Below, in pieces: positions 1-11,253 of a DNA stretch of 64,000 nucleotides. The DNA lies in assembly GCA_963576735.1 (NCBI GenBank), contig OY755183.1, positions 16,015,213-16,079,212 on the forward strand, given 5' to 3'. The translations under genes and the position numbers were made by a program. How positions within the stretch are numbered: position 1 is the stretch's first letter; each line of letters starts with the position of its first letter. A model generated the notes under the pieces. That model made no database searches. It saw nothing but the letters and a program-made list of their open reading frames with translations, and was not told where the DNA came from. Source of the stretch: Bedellia somnulentella (taxonomy: Eukaryota > Arthropoda > Insecta > Lepidoptera > Bedelliidae).

Positions 1-1173
1 CGCTTTTTGGGATTTTAGTCGTGAATATCGGGTGCTAGTAAAATATGAGATATTCTATCCTAAACCCAGTTTTGGAACGAGTTTTTACGTGAGAAGTGTT
101 TAGCTTACAGATTATGTACGAACAATCTGTTAGTTTCTCGGGAATCATTTAACAAACGCGCTTTAATTCGCCTTATGTTTCAGGTGCTGGTGCTAAAAAA
201 ATCAGCGTCACATCACTATACTCCTATATAAGTCTTAGTTTCGTCGTCAAATTTAAGTAAACTAATTTTTAGGCTGTCACTCTTATGTCTTCCGTCATGA
301 AAACTAAAAGCAGCAGCTTATCCCAATAAATCTCACCTTCGAGTTCATTACACCCAATCCAGTTCAAAACATTCAAAAATGACAAATAATGTATAATTTC
401 AAATACACTTTTTCAATTAATCCCAGCCTCCTACATGAAATATCGGGGCATTCATCCTACAATGTGTTCCGCATATAAATTGGCGGACAGGCACGTCCAT
501 CCATCTGAAATTCGCGAAGTAGGTCAACTAATTATTAGCGTATCACTGAAATTAGACCCAGCCTATTTGCGGTCGGTGTCCGTTCTACATCTACGCTTAC
601 TCTTTGACATAGAAAGGAAATGTTGAGCGACTTAACAATAGTTCAAGTTTTCATTTATTTACAAAGCTTATTGTGCTTTGTCACTTAAACTTTTCTTTGT
701 CTGAAAATTAAAAGAAAAAAATGATTTTTTCTAATGAGGCTTTTCCATCTTGGTTGTACTGTTGACTTCTGTTATGTATTTATTTATGCACGATAATAAA
801 CAGGCAACATTTTAAAACAAATACGATGTTAACCACTACATTATTTAAAAAGCTAGCCAACAATACTTGAAACTAGAAGTAAGCATAAACAAAATGTATG
901 TATTTGCACATGAAACTTTTACATGCACACCCAAATACAAAATTCCAATAATAATAATATATTTTAGCCTTGGTTCCATTCTACTCCTAATCTCTTAAAA
1001 CCCTATAAAATATGCAGTATGGCATAATCCTAAATTTTTTGAAATGAATTTGAATTTTATGACAATGGAAAAGGCGGCATAAATCTCGTTCCAACTTAAT
1101 AAAAATCGAATGGGTACCTAATAATGACCTTTAAAGCTACTTCCTAGAAATATTCAGTGATCTACAAATATAT
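1..1173. other. No gene seen; AT-rich left edge
   Basis: I see no supportable gene here. The first 30 bases resemble the end of a SINE-A copy (gggatttatagccgtgagtat in other copies), but the tail is missing. Short open frames such as 435-626 lack splice context or any recognisable motif. Confidence 0.5.
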
Positions 1174-1426
1174 AACATACATACATACATATACTCACGG
1201 CTAAAAATCCTAAGAAGGGGTAGCCAGAGCTAAGGAATTCGAAATTCCCCAGCCACTTTTGGAAATTTAAGTGGGGAAAAGATAGTAAAAATAAAGGTTG
1301 TTGGTGATGGGGGTCCAACCGCATCGCCCAAAAATCCCTTAAAAGCCCCAATACCGTTAGTCGCCTCTTACGTACACCCACCGGAAGAAATGGGGTAGTG
1401 CTATTCTAAGCCGACACTACACAGCA
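1174..1426 (-). repeat. SINE-A copy
   Basis: This is a full-length member of the commonest repeat in the window. On the minus strand it starts near TGCTGTGTAGTGTCGGC and ends in CCGTGAGTATATG followed by (TATG)n. It carries the inner blocks seen in other copies: CCCATTTCTTCCGGTGGGTG, GGCGATGCGGTTGGA and AAAAGTGGCTGAGG. Open frames through it (1154-1381) are repeat sequence, not a gene. Confidence 0.85.
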
Positions 1427-1991
1427 AATATATAAATAGATAGCATACGTGAAAATTATCTATATATGCTGTACAGAATAACCTAATTGCTCAACCACCA
1501 ATATACCTGTAAAGATTATTTCTGTGTAAATAAATAATTAAAATAAATAAATAAATAAAAAAAAAGCGGGAAGTTCTGGGGAGTGTAACCGAGAATAAGG
1601 GAAACGGAAGTATAGTTATGATTTAATTACCGATCATTTCCCATCCTGACTGTAATAATTAACTAACTATGTGTGTTGTGAAATGCCTGTTACATACACT
1701 TGAACCATGTAAGTCATGACAATACTTTTATTTATTTGTTCTAAGGATACTACTATTTTAATATATATATTAGGTCACTTCTGTAGACCCAATTGAGGAT
1801 GTTAGACTAGCGATTTATCAATTATTACAATCCATTTGAACCTATCAGTCTTCCCTGACTCTAGTAAAGCTTCCATACGCGCCTGTCTATTTTTTTCGCT
1901 ATCTCTCACATATAGATTTCATTTCTTTCAATTGGATCAAACAGCATTATTGATTATTCATCACTACACGCTACACGCATCTTTAAGCTAA
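1427..1991. other. No gene seen; AAAT-rich tail and AT-rich DNA
   Basis: A run of (AAAT/AATA)n ending in poly-A at about 1528-1565 looks like the 3' tail of an old retroelement. The rest is AT-rich with no coding signal that I can support. Confidence 0.4.
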
Positions 1992-2185
1992 AGAGCTTAT
2001 TCCATTACACTTTGTCGTTTCTGAATTCAGACGTCCTTCGAAGTTACTGCCGCAGACGCTTGTTATTCTACTACACAAATTTGTCTACTTTTCAGAAGCC
2101 TAGCGTTCTGAACGTTATTCCACTAGTCTGAATTCAGATTCTGTGGCTCTCAGACGTCTTCATTCAGACAAATGGAATAAGCTCT
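1992..2185. mobile_element. MITE with AGAGCTTATTCCATT inverted ends
   Basis: A 194-bp element bounded by perfect 15-bp inverted ends, AGAGCTTATTCCATT on the left and AATGGAATAAGCTCT on the right. The inverted similarity continues imperfectly inward: both halves carry CTGAATTCAG and AGACGTC blocks. There is no coding capacity. TTAAG-like sequence lies on both flanks, but I cannot fix the target duplication. Confidence 0.65.
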
Positions 2186-2229
2186 TAAGCAACCCAAACA
2201 AATCCTTAAAAATAGAAAGGAAAACTAAC

Positions 2230-2434
2230 CTTGCGCCGTACCGGCATTCTCATACTTAGTTTTCAACTTAGCAGCCGTCGCTCGCGCATCGGAACGCACT
2301 GAGTCACTCGTGTACGAACTAATAGAAGGACTAGACGAAGGGGTGGCACGGAACGACAGGGTAGTCGAGAAGCTGGACGAAAAGTTAGACCCGAGGCCTA
2401 ACCCTAAAGTAGTGCGGTAACGACGACGGTACAT
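2230..2434 (-). CDS. Unidentified protein, first coding exon
   Basis: An open frame of 68 codons starts at an ATG at 2434 with a good Kozak context (A at -3: gtaaacATG) and ends in a clean 5' splice site, CAAG|GTTAGT, at 2230/2229. The peptide starts MYRRRYRTTLGLGLG and is rich in Ser, Thr and Arg, so it looks like a disordered N-terminus. I recognise no domain. The open frame continues upstream only through a non-ATG codon. Later exons would lie at lower coordinates, and none was seen in the remaining 2.2 kb, so the gene probably leaves the window. It shares strand with the ZNRF-like exon at 15 kb, but its sequence does not resemble the expected ZNRF continuation, so I treat it as a separate gene. 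Confidence 0.5.
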
Positions 2435-3004
2435 GTTTACGCGACGGTGTCTCGAATACAACTGACAAGAAATCTTCGGGTGCGATTTTGGATGCTCGTG
2501 CGCTGAATCCCGGGTGCTTTGTTGAAATAGAGAATACGATATTTATAATATGTGTCTTGTTTGTTTGTTTGTTTGGAGTTCAGCATGTGTTTTGCAGTTG
2601 TCGTGAAAGTAAACTATTAGCGGGAGACCTTTGTGTTGGAGATGAGATTAACTGAAACAGAACTGTTGTAAATATTGAAATTTATTCTTAAGTAAGTTAT
2701 TGAAGATAATCAGTTTTCCACTTCAGAATACACAGAAAGTGGTAAAAGTTTAAATTATTGGGTCTTGTAAATGTTTACTTATTTCTTTTAGCCACTTTTG
2801 GAAACGAAAATAAAGACGAATCCCATAGAATAATACTATAGAAATCGAAGAAGGCTCATCACGCTTAGAGCAATAGGAGTGGAGCAGTAATGATAAGTAT
2901 TCAATAAAAGGACAAAATTCACTAAAAAAATAGCTATTTACGCACACGAAGTTGTATGGGTGATCTAGTCTGAAATAAATCTTTTAAATGTATTTTTGAC
3001 ATCG
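2435..3004. other. Upstream of the 2.2-2.4 kb exon; no feature resolved
   Basis: This should hold the 5' UTR and promoter of the minus-strand exon at 2230-2434. I see a (GTTT)n run near 2560 and no recognisable motif. The open frame at 2750-2947 lacks supporting signals. Confidence 0.35.
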
Positions 3005-3005
3005 T

Positions 3006-3080
3006 CCGTGGCCGAATAGTTAGTTGACTAGCTTCTGGGTCCATAGGTCACGGGTTAGAATCTCGCTGAGGGCCACATTA
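3006..3080 (+). repeat. tRNA-like SINE head
   Basis: The sequence contains a pol III A-box-like block (TGGCCGAATAGTTAG) and, some 45 bases on, a B-box-like block (GGGTTAGAATCTC). This is the layout of a tRNA-derived SINE. It does not fold into a full tRNA. The body after about 3080 is AT-rich and its end is unclear. It differs from SINE-B and tRNA-C. Confidence 0.45.
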
Positions 3081-3282
3081 ATGAGTTGAACTTGAGAGGC
3101 GTTTCTTAGCCTTAGATGATATTTATATTGTATGATATTAAACATATCGTTGAGTATCTCTTCCATTCGACAAGTCATTAAGTTGTACTTCCTTTGGAGC
3201 TAACTTAATCTGTGTCAAATATCCGTACAAATTCGCATTTATTTATTTTAAGAAATAATAAACACAATCAAAGTAGCGTTTC

Positions 3283-3400
3283 AGTACATACATATTCTCA
3301 CGCCGTTAGTTTCCATTGGGGTAGGCAGAGACTATCGATCGCCACTTTGTACGATCCTGGCAAACCTCTCTGGCTTCGTTCAGTACAATATCTGAATAAC
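3283..3400 (-). mobile_element. 3' end of a TATG-tailed LINE
   Basis: On the minus strand this reads the end of a non-LTR element: GTTTGCCAGGATCGTA, then CGATCGATAGTCTCTGCC, then ACGGCGTGAGAATATG and a TATG-type tail. Longer copies (33972-34365) show the preceding coding sequence of the same 3' end. This is a 5'-truncated fragment. Confidence 0.7.
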
Positions 3401-3678
3401 ATAAACATCATGTAATTTTATGGTTGTGTCAGCGCAGCACAGCTTAACAAAATAGCCCCTTTAATACGAAACCCTTAACGATAGTAGAATGAAAGAAACC
3501 GTACAAGTTGTTAGTTAAATATTACGAAGCCTGTATAACACCGTGATAGGATTTATGAATGAGTTACATTGTATGAAATGCATACATAAAATAGAAGCTA
3601 TATTTACGTTATTCATATCGAAGAGTGTAGGCAAGTTTTAATAATAATATGTCAAGAAGTTTATATTTTGAAATCATA

Positions 3679-3915
3679 CATATACTCACGGCTATGAATC
3701 CCTTGAAGGGGTAACCAGAGCTAGGGAATCAGAAATTACTCAGCCACTTTTGGAAGTTGATTGGGGAAAAGATGGTGAAATAAAGGTTTTTGGTGATGGG
3801 TCTCCAACCGCATCGCCCAAAAATCCCTAAAAAGCCCCAATACCGTTAGTCACCTCTTACGTAGACCCACCGGAAGAAATGGGGTAGTGTTATTCTAAGT
3901 CGACACTACACGGCA
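3679..3915 (-). repeat. SINE-A copy with 16-bp target duplication
   Basis: A SINE-A copy flanked by perfect 16-bp direct repeats, ATATTTTGAAATCATA, at 3663-3678 and 3916-3931. That is the mark of LINE-mediated retroposition. The whole head-to-tail unit is present, although the tail is reduced to one ATATG unit. Confidence 0.9.
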
Positions 3916-4049
3916 ATATTTTGAAATCATATGTTTTATTTTGTGACCGACTGCCGAAGTATTTTATAGTGGTTACCTATATAGTGGTTACTGAAAAAAG
4001 TACAATTTGAAACCCAAATCTACACCTTTTTGTTATCAATACATAGTAT

Positions 4050-5283
4050 AAAACAAAGTCGCTTTCGCTGTATGTCCGTATGTATGCTTAGATCTTTAAA
4101 ACTACGCAACGGATTTTGATGCGGTTTTTTTTAAAAGATCGAGTGATTCTTAAGGAAGGTTTGTATGTATAATAAATGCATAATATAGTAGAGAAACACT
4201 GATAAATTTAAAGATTTCTTATGTGATGTCGTAAATAAGCACGTTTTTTTGCGCTTATATTGCAAACGCTGGCTGAACCCTACGAGATAGACCAAAATAA
4301 TGTACTACAGTATTGTTCACCTTAAAAAGTTCAACAAAAAAGTCCGCGATGGTATATGTCTATCTCTTAGGGATAACCCAGCATAACCATTTTTATTCTT
4401 TACTAAAAAATGGTTATTTACGAAGTGATTTTAATCAATACAGCATTAATCCTTATCCAATTAAGTACCTTAAATAAATTGTGCATTTATTATAGATCAA
4501 TATGCTTTTTACAGCATGTAATTTAAGTGAATATTACCGAAGATATTACAAATTTAAAATGCAGGGTCGTAGTTGTTTACGCCGGGCGGCGCGTGCCTAT
4601 AAATAGCGCGTCGATGGCCCGCGCTTCGCCTCCTATCCGACTTAGCTTAGGTACACTCCTTTGCCACGCCAGGGCGGCCTTCAGCCGCCCGGCACAACAT
4701 ATTAAGGTGACGCCGCATAGGCCGCAGGGCCAGCTGCACCGAACCGGTGGGGAAATCCTCATAGTCCGGGATCCTATGAGGATTTCCCCACCGGTAAACA
4801 AAAAAAAAAAAAAACGCGCTTCGCCTTATAGCACATTATGATTTGCAGCGATCGCACGCGTTTATCGGAGCTCTCTAGCGAGGAAAATATCAAGAATTAA
4901 TTAAACTGAATAGAATAAGTATCTTTTGTTGTTGATTATCTTTTAATTTTTATTATTATATTAGTAGTATTGTAAGTACATTAGGTTAGATAGGATTAGC
5001 TTAAAACCATATTTCTTGGTATTTCTTCCATTAAGACTTTGATTTGCATTTAGAGTTAAGACAATTTAGTATTATGGCGAGCATTTTCAATTATTGAAAA
5101 TTATAGTTAAGTTCATAGAAGAACTGAATAGAATAGGTATATTTTGTTGTTGATAATCTTTTGTTTTTAGTCGAACGAATAGTAAGTTAATATTTTTTAC
5201 TCCAGCACTAACCAAAAGGACATTCTGTAGTAGGTATATTTTATTTTGCATTGCACCCGTGCGAAGCCGGGGCGGGTCGCTAG
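4050..5283 (+). mobile_element. Helitron-like non-autonomous element
   Basis: The left part (CGCTTTCGCTGTATGTCCG, ACTACGCAACGGATTTTGAT) and the right end (CCGTGCGAAGCCGGGGCGGG then TCGCTAGT) are sequences I recognise as common lepidopteran repeats. A small hairpin followed by CTAG|T fits a Helitron 3' end. No Rep/helicase coding is present. Boundaries on the left are approximate. A GC-rich insertion with a poly-A tail lies inside at about 4560-4815. Naming it a Helitron is from memory of the family, not from a database search. Confidence 0.5.
4560..4815 (+). repeat. GC-rich insert with 22-bp palindrome and poly-A
   Basis: This GC-rich block stands out in an AT-rich neighbourhood. It contains a GGCGGCC/GGCCGCC-type hairpin near 4675-4692. 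It ends in a perfect 22-bp inverted repeat (ACCGGTGGGGAAATCCTCAT plus AG, and its complement) around a short spacer at about 4743-4796, followed by 15 A's. The poly-A suggests a retroposed sequence. Open frames of 104 and 74 residues on the two strands are mirror images of the palindrome and are not credible proteins. Confidence 0.55.
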
Positions 5284-5477
5284 TACATAATAAATTAATA
5301 TCGGTACAATTTGAACCCAAAACTAAATAATGTATACTTTTTATACACAATAAATTAATTTCGTAATCAGTAAAGAGTAGCGTGCCAATGGATTGCGAAC
5401 CTTGCCCTAGGTCATGAGCTAGGCTTCATGAGGTGTAGGCAAATATTGGTGTGACTTTTGTACACAATTGTCACATA

Positions 5478-5835
5478 CATACACATACTCACGCACGGCC
5501 ATAAATCCCTGAAAGGGGTAGCCAGTGCTTCAGAATTAAATGCCTAAGCAACATCTGTATAGCAAGCATATAGCACAAGCACGAGCACTATTTTATCGAC
5601 ACGATAACGGTTAGAATGAGATGGCAGTGTACGATACTAAGTAAGTGCGTAAGAGATGGCTGCTTTATCCCACGCGATAACTAGTTTAAACACCGCTCGT
5701 GCTTGCCCTTCTGGAAATTGACTGGGGAAAATATTGTAAAATAAATCCGAATCGACCAAATATCACTTAAAAAGCCCCGAAACCTTAAGTCGCCTCTTAC
5801 GCTTACCCACGGGCAGAAATGGGGTATTGGGGTAT
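5478..5835 (-). repeat. SINE-A copy, interrupted
   Basis: Head and tail sequences of SINE-A are recognisable on both sides of a 150-bp insertion at about 5562-5712. The copy is diverged (for example GGAATAGCC-type blocks are mutated). Confidence 0.7.
5562..5712. mobile_element. Small insertion inside SINE-A
   Basis: This block has no counterpart in other SINE-A copies. Its ends carry short inverted similarity (GCACAAGCACGAGC near the left, GCTCGTGCTTGC at the right), which suggests a MITE. No clear target duplication. Confidence 0.45.
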
Positions 5836-6788
5836 AATGTACATAATAACTCAATTTTAATAAAATGCAGGGATGACCCGATTACTAAGAACGACTAAAC
5901 AGTTTATCTACCACCCTCAGCCACGGGGATGGCTTCGCGCATTGATTAAGGGTGGCTTCGTTTGTGGTGGGGGTGAGGAGGTAGGGCATCAAAATTTGCC
6001 CTTAACTATATTATTAGTATATTTTGTTCTAATGCATTACGCACTATTGCTGATAGATTTTAGGTCATTCCTCCATTTTATTAACTTTAAATTATGTATT
6101 GTATTTTTGTAAACAAAATTTAATTTTTCATGTTTTATTATGTTATTTTCTATGCTATTCTATGTTGAAACATCTAATTACCAACCCATCATAGCAAACA
6201 GTTTGCGTCCGCGGAGAGTAGAACCCACAACCCCCAGCTCTGGAGGTATATGACCTTAACTAATCACATACACCATGGCCACGGTGGCAGGTGGTGATGA
6301 TGATGAGAAATCGACAGCAACGACATCGGGCTGGTTTATTATTGAAATAAATAAGAACTCAAGCCATTGGAAGAAGAATGATAAAATGTTAAAAAAACAT
6401 TTTTGAAAATTATTCTTTGTGATCAGATTTACGAATAGTTTTTATGATAAAATATAGAAACTTACTTATATGGAATCCCATCGAATTTTACAATATAAAC
6501 TTCGAGATGCCAATTTTTTTACTGTACATAATTTTGTATTTTACCAAATAAACTGTTTACTTACTAACTTTTTACACAATCTCTAAATTTTCTTTAAAGT
6601 CTCATCACATATTTAGGGGGACAGTCCCATATAAAGTTAGACATATATCTTTCATTATTTCAAGATTTCAGGGCAATTTGGTAAGATTTAATCAATGTCA
6701 TCATGACACAATAAAAAATAAAATACAAAAATACAATGTGCCAATTACCTACCTAGTTTTTATGATCTAGACATGAGATATCTCTCTC
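5836..6788. other. No gene seen; one tRNA-like remnant
   Basis: This is AT-rich DNA. At about 6185-6300 (minus) GTGGGTTCTACTCTCC resembles a B box of an old tRNA-derived SINE. The open frame 5873-6112 has no start or splice context worth calling. Confidence 0.35.
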
Positions 6789-7030
6789 ACATAAGAGCGA
6801 CTTTATAGAAAGAAAGAGAAAGAGAGACATTTATTCGCTGCACAGATGAGCAAGAGACATACAGTTAAACATAAAAATAAAAAATAAAAGCTTTGACAAA
6901 AACAACATTGGAAAAAAAAAAAAACATGAAAAAAGATAGAAGAAGACAAAGATAGAAAATAAAAAACTTTTTTTTTTTAAATAACAACATAAGTTTACCA
7001 TTTACATACAAAGGTCTCTGCACAGCGAAA

Positions 7031-7096
7031 CGGTGCTGACTCAGCATAACGTTGTGAGCTCTGAGAACTCACAACACTGATTTTCAGTCAGCACCG
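7031..7096 (-). promoter_or_regulatory. Hairpin in LINE 3' UTR
   Basis: Two nested inverted repeats: an outer 11-bp stem (cggtgctgact at 7031-7041 with agtcagcaccg at 7086-7096) and an inner 8-bp stem (gttgtgag at 7051-7058 with ctcacaac at 7068-7075). In LINEs a structured 3' UTR can serve as the recognition site for the element's own reverse transcriptase. That role here is inference. Confidence 0.55.
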
Positions 7097-7442
7097 ACAC
7101 AAGTGAAATTGCGAGCATTACACTAACCGCAACAGAGTAGTGGACACACATACAATATGTTTAAATATATTAAATTTTAATAAGTATATTTAACAACGCT
7201 ATATAATAAATAAACAAAAATTAATAATATAATAATTACAGTGTACAAACATACAGCAGATATAGAAGACGAATATATTACCATCGCAATATTCAATAGT
7301 ACATAAAAAGTAAATATAACATAAGTTACATATATATTCACATACACATCTATACATATATGTTCACATACATATACAATATTATATTTATAATATAGAG
7401 ATATGATATATGGTAAAGATAAAATGGGATAAAGGAGCACAA

Positions 7443-9308
7443 TCATAAATGGGAGTCTGCAGGTAGGACATTGCGGGATGGGTTTTGCTGTGCCAGCAAG
7501 TAATCTCTAAGCTTACGCCTAAAAGTTTCCCTACTGGTCACAGCACGTATAGGTGGTGGAATATCATTCCAGCACTTGGACGCTGCAAATCTAAAGCTAC
7601 CCCGAAACGCCGCTGACCGATGCGTCGGCAAGATCGCTCTAACTTTATACTGATAGCCACTTTTTGACCATTGCAGTTTTCTATACAAATAAGTGGGCGA
7701 TTCCAGCCTAACTACACCGAACAGCAGAGTGGAAAGGTGTAATCGTCTACGGCCCTGCATATTCAATAGCTTTGCATCGTCCAAATACGGGGTGATATGG
7801 GAACGAGGAGGGATGCGAAAACAAAAACGTGCGCATGCGTTTTGCACACGCTGTATCAGCCTTTGTGTACGACCAAGAATGCAGCTGCCATAAACCACAT
7901 CACAGTAGTTTAATCTCGATAATACCAGCGACTCACAGAGGTGAACACGCAAATCCACACTCAGGTAGTCGCGTATATTATAAAGAACCTTAAGGCGATA
8001 GAAGCAGTTACTAACTACAGACAAAATATGATTTTCAAACCGAAGTTCTCCATCCATTAGTATACCGAGATTACGTGCTTCTATCACCCTTTCCAGTGGT
8101 TGATTTCTAACAGCTACATTGCAGGACGCCAAGGCAGCCACCGTATTATGGATTTGTGTTTTTGTTCCGAGTATCATATACTTGGACTTTGCCGGGTTTA
8201 AAACCAAACAGTTTCGCTCGGACCAAGCAACAATACGATCTAGATCAGAATTCAGTTTACTGACAGTTTCTGCCGTTTTTTTAGGATCTCCAGAAATGTA
8301 CAATTGCACGTCGTCGGCATATATGTGTAGATTGCATTCCTTAACGATGTCAACGAGATCCGCAGTATACAAAATAAACAACAAGGGACCTAGGATCGAT
8401 CCCTGGGGAACTCCTCTATCTAATCTACTTTCAGACGAAACACAGATTTCTCCATTTCTTTTCCGCAGTTCTACGAACTGTTTTCGATCAGACAGATAAC
8501 TGTTGAACCAGTAAACCGTAGGCACATCAAATCCATAATACGACATCTTGGACAGTGCCAGGGGTGTGAATAAACAATCGAAAGCCCTAGAAAAGTCTAA
8601 TAGTGTTAGCAATGTAGATAAGCCATCGTCGCGATCTTTTAAAATGTTATCAACGACATCCAGCAAAGCTGTCGCCGTTGAATGGCCCTTGCGGAACCCA
8701 GACTGAAACTCCGGTAAGATATTATTCTCCTCCAGGTACCCCGACAGCTGATCGCACACCACCCGCTCCACTATCTTTGATGCACATGGTAAGATACTAA
8801 TTGCTCGCAGATCGGAAGTGACAGTAGGATTAGGTTTTTTTGGAAGCGGTTTAATTTTGGCAATTTTCCAATGAGAAGGAAATTTACACGTTTCAATACT
8901 TCTGTTAACAATGCACGTCAATACGTCTAATGTCATCGGTAAAGTGAACAATATCATGTCAATGTCTATGTCGTCTTGTCCTTTAGCTGTAGTTTTAATT
9001 TTTTTAACAATTTTAGACACTGTTTCACAAGTCACAGGTTTCAAAGAAAAAGTAGATTGACTGTATCGGTTAAATTCAAAATAAGTTAAATTGGATAAGG
9101 AGACGTCATTAGTACCAGGAATATTGCTGAAGAACTGGTTGATGTCATCAGGGTTATTAAAAGATGATGGTAGTTCAGTCTCACGTTTGTTAGGCAAAAT
9201 GTAACGTTTTAAGTTTTTCCAGAGTGAACGCGAATCTCCAGCATTGCCATTAATAGCATGTTTAAAGAAAGCTTTCTTTTCATCATGAATTGCCTGGATA
9301 ACCTCACC
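7443..9308 (-). pseudogene. LINE ORF2, reverse transcriptase part
   Basis: The C-terminal part of ORF2 after the frameshift. Counting from the internal Met at 9197, motif A is LDFSRAFD (about residues 200-207), motif B is GVPQGSILGPLLF (262-274) and the catalytic motif C is YADDVQLY (293-300). The C-terminal LWNDIPPPIR-type block is typical of CR1/L2-like elements. The frame is open upstream of 9197 (KNLKRYILPNKRE) to about 9308, where it should join the endonuclease frame, so the Met at 9197 is not a real start. RT makes cDNA at the nicked target. All key RT residues are present; only the frameshift breaks the protein. Confidence 0.9.
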
Positions 9309-10273
9309 TCAGTTTTCAACTTCTTGGACTTTTGATGTGCCCTGTCACGTAACCGCATCATCAATCTCACAGTCGGTGTTAACCAAGGTTTTGGAGCATC
9401 TTTTACCACTACAGTTTTAATGGGGGCATGGAGGTCAAATAATTTTGTAACACGAAAGTTGAATTCCGCAATCATGCCATCAACGTTGTCAATTTGTTTA
9501 ATTGAATCCCAGTCTGTCTTTGTCAGGTCATGATTAAATTTATCTAAGTCTATATCTCTCAGTGGTCGGTAAGTAATTGTCTTAGGTACAAGTTTAGGTT
9601 TTTTTAAGTCAAGTTGCATTGTAACAAAAGCATGACGGCCTAATTCAGGAATATGATAGATATCTAAGCACCGGACAGGGGCGTCGGTACATATTAAATC
9701 GATAGTCGACTGACTGTGTTCTGTAAAGTGAGTTGGCTTATTAACAATTTGTCTGAAGTTCACGCTAGTCAAAAATTGATTCAGTAATCTACAGTTTCGT
9801 TCGTTGGAGTCATTGAAATCGATGTTAAAGTCACCTAATAGTACTAATCTGTCAAAATTTCCACTTGATGTAATAGTTACCGTAATATCGTCAAAAAAAT
9901 CGTCAACATTATGCCACGGTGGTCTGTACGCCGTACCAATTAAAATCCTTATGCCATTTAAGGTTACGCGCAACCACATTTGTTCAGTAGTTAAAGAGGG
10001 GGGATGAGGGAAAACTCTCGCATTTAAACCCTGTCTTAAATAAAATCCTACTCCACCCCCTCTCGTCCGCAATGTGGTCGGACGTGGGATATGTCTTAGC
10101 CGGTAACCCGGGACCACCGGGGCAATATCTTCTCGTCCCTCGCGCAACCAAGTCTCATTTATTGCTATTATGTCTGGTCCTAAGTCAAGTATAATAGAAG
10201 TTAATTCGTCATGCCCCGTGCCCAGTGACCCAGCATTAAATAGTGCTAACTGCAAATTTTTAATTCGAGTCAT
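9300..10273 (-). pseudogene. LINE ORF2, AP-endonuclease part
   Basis: The N-terminal half of ORF2 starts at the ATG at 10271-10273. It shows an apurinic-type endonuclease: AINETW with Glu40, YRPPW near 117-120, LGDFNIDF with Asp148 and Asn150, STIDLI near 189-194, and a C-terminal HxF in GRHAF where most families have SDH. This domain nicks the target DNA. Near 9300 the reading frame shifts relative to the RT half: the endonuclease frame runs on for about 30 out-of-frame residues to a stop at 9209, while the RT frame begins upstream of it. A one-base deletion or a two-base insertion near gaaaactgaggtgag would explain this. Confidence 0.88.
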
Positions 10274-10408
10274 GGTACGATTGTACGAATATGAATGAAT
10301 AAATTATTATACATATATTAAAAAACATACATATATCTTTAGTTATTATTATTACATACAAATACTGTAAAACGAATATTATATTATAACAAGTATATAT
10401 TCCATTAA

Positions 10409-10785
10409 TGCGACATGATAGTCCAGTGGATAGAACACCCGCCCGAAAAACAGAAGGGTGTGAGTTCCAATCCTGGGACGGGCCTACACCAATTTGTCTT
10501 TTCTAAAGTCATATGTGTGGTTAATTTATCATGGTTGCTAACGGTGAGGGAAAACATCGTGAGGAAACCCACATGGCTGAGTTGTACTTAGCCATGTGAC
10601 AGTGTATTCGTACAAAACGGCGATAGGCCTGCCCCCTATCACGTGAGTACACTGTCTAAGCAAAACGTGGGTACCTTTTCTGGAAACTAGATGGCGCTTG
10701 CCATGTGAGTTCAGGAGTATTGGTACCTCTGCCAACCCCTTCGGGGATAAACGGCGTGAACGTTTATGTATGTATGTATGTTATG
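10409..10785 (+). repeat. SINE-B copy nested in the LINE
   Basis: A tRNA-derived SINE with perfect 13-bp target duplications TATATTCCATTAA (10396-10408 and 10786-10798), inserted in the spacer between LINE ORF1 and ORF2. The head carries an A-box-like TAGTCCAGTGG and a B-box-like GAGTTCCAATCC. The body ends CGGGGATAAACGGCGTGAAC then GTTTATG and (TATG)n. It must be younger than the LINE insertion. Confidence 0.88.
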
Positions 10786-11253
10786 TATATTCCATTAAAT
10801 ACTAATAATATGTATATATGGCGAACATTAATACGACAATAGAAATATTTGACCGATATAAAAGAGTAAGACAAACTATATGTATTATTGTTCAGTTTTA
10901 ATAGTATAAAATAGACTATACTTATATAGCTACGTTGTAATACATTTAAATAATCACAAAAAAACTTTGAGTGTGACCTGCCGCAAGGTAACCTGCATTC
11001 AACTGTTGCAGAGAAGAGAAATACTTTATATAAAATACCATTTGTAAAACCATCATAAGTATGCACACAGTAATTAGCAACATTGTTCTTTCTTAGCTCG
11101 CAAATAAATGAAACTAAATTAATGAAGGTATTAAAACTAAAATCTGTATATATATTAATAAGCAAAAAGTGATAGAATATTAACAAATTAAAATCCAAAA
11201 ACCAAAAAGATAAAATCGTTATAACCGTCCATATTATTTCATTATGCAAAGAA

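Noticed and set aside
4527..4841. Open frames of 104 and 74 residues on opposite strands
   Set aside because: They lie in the GC-rich palindromic repeat, mirror one another, and have no start, splice or family support.
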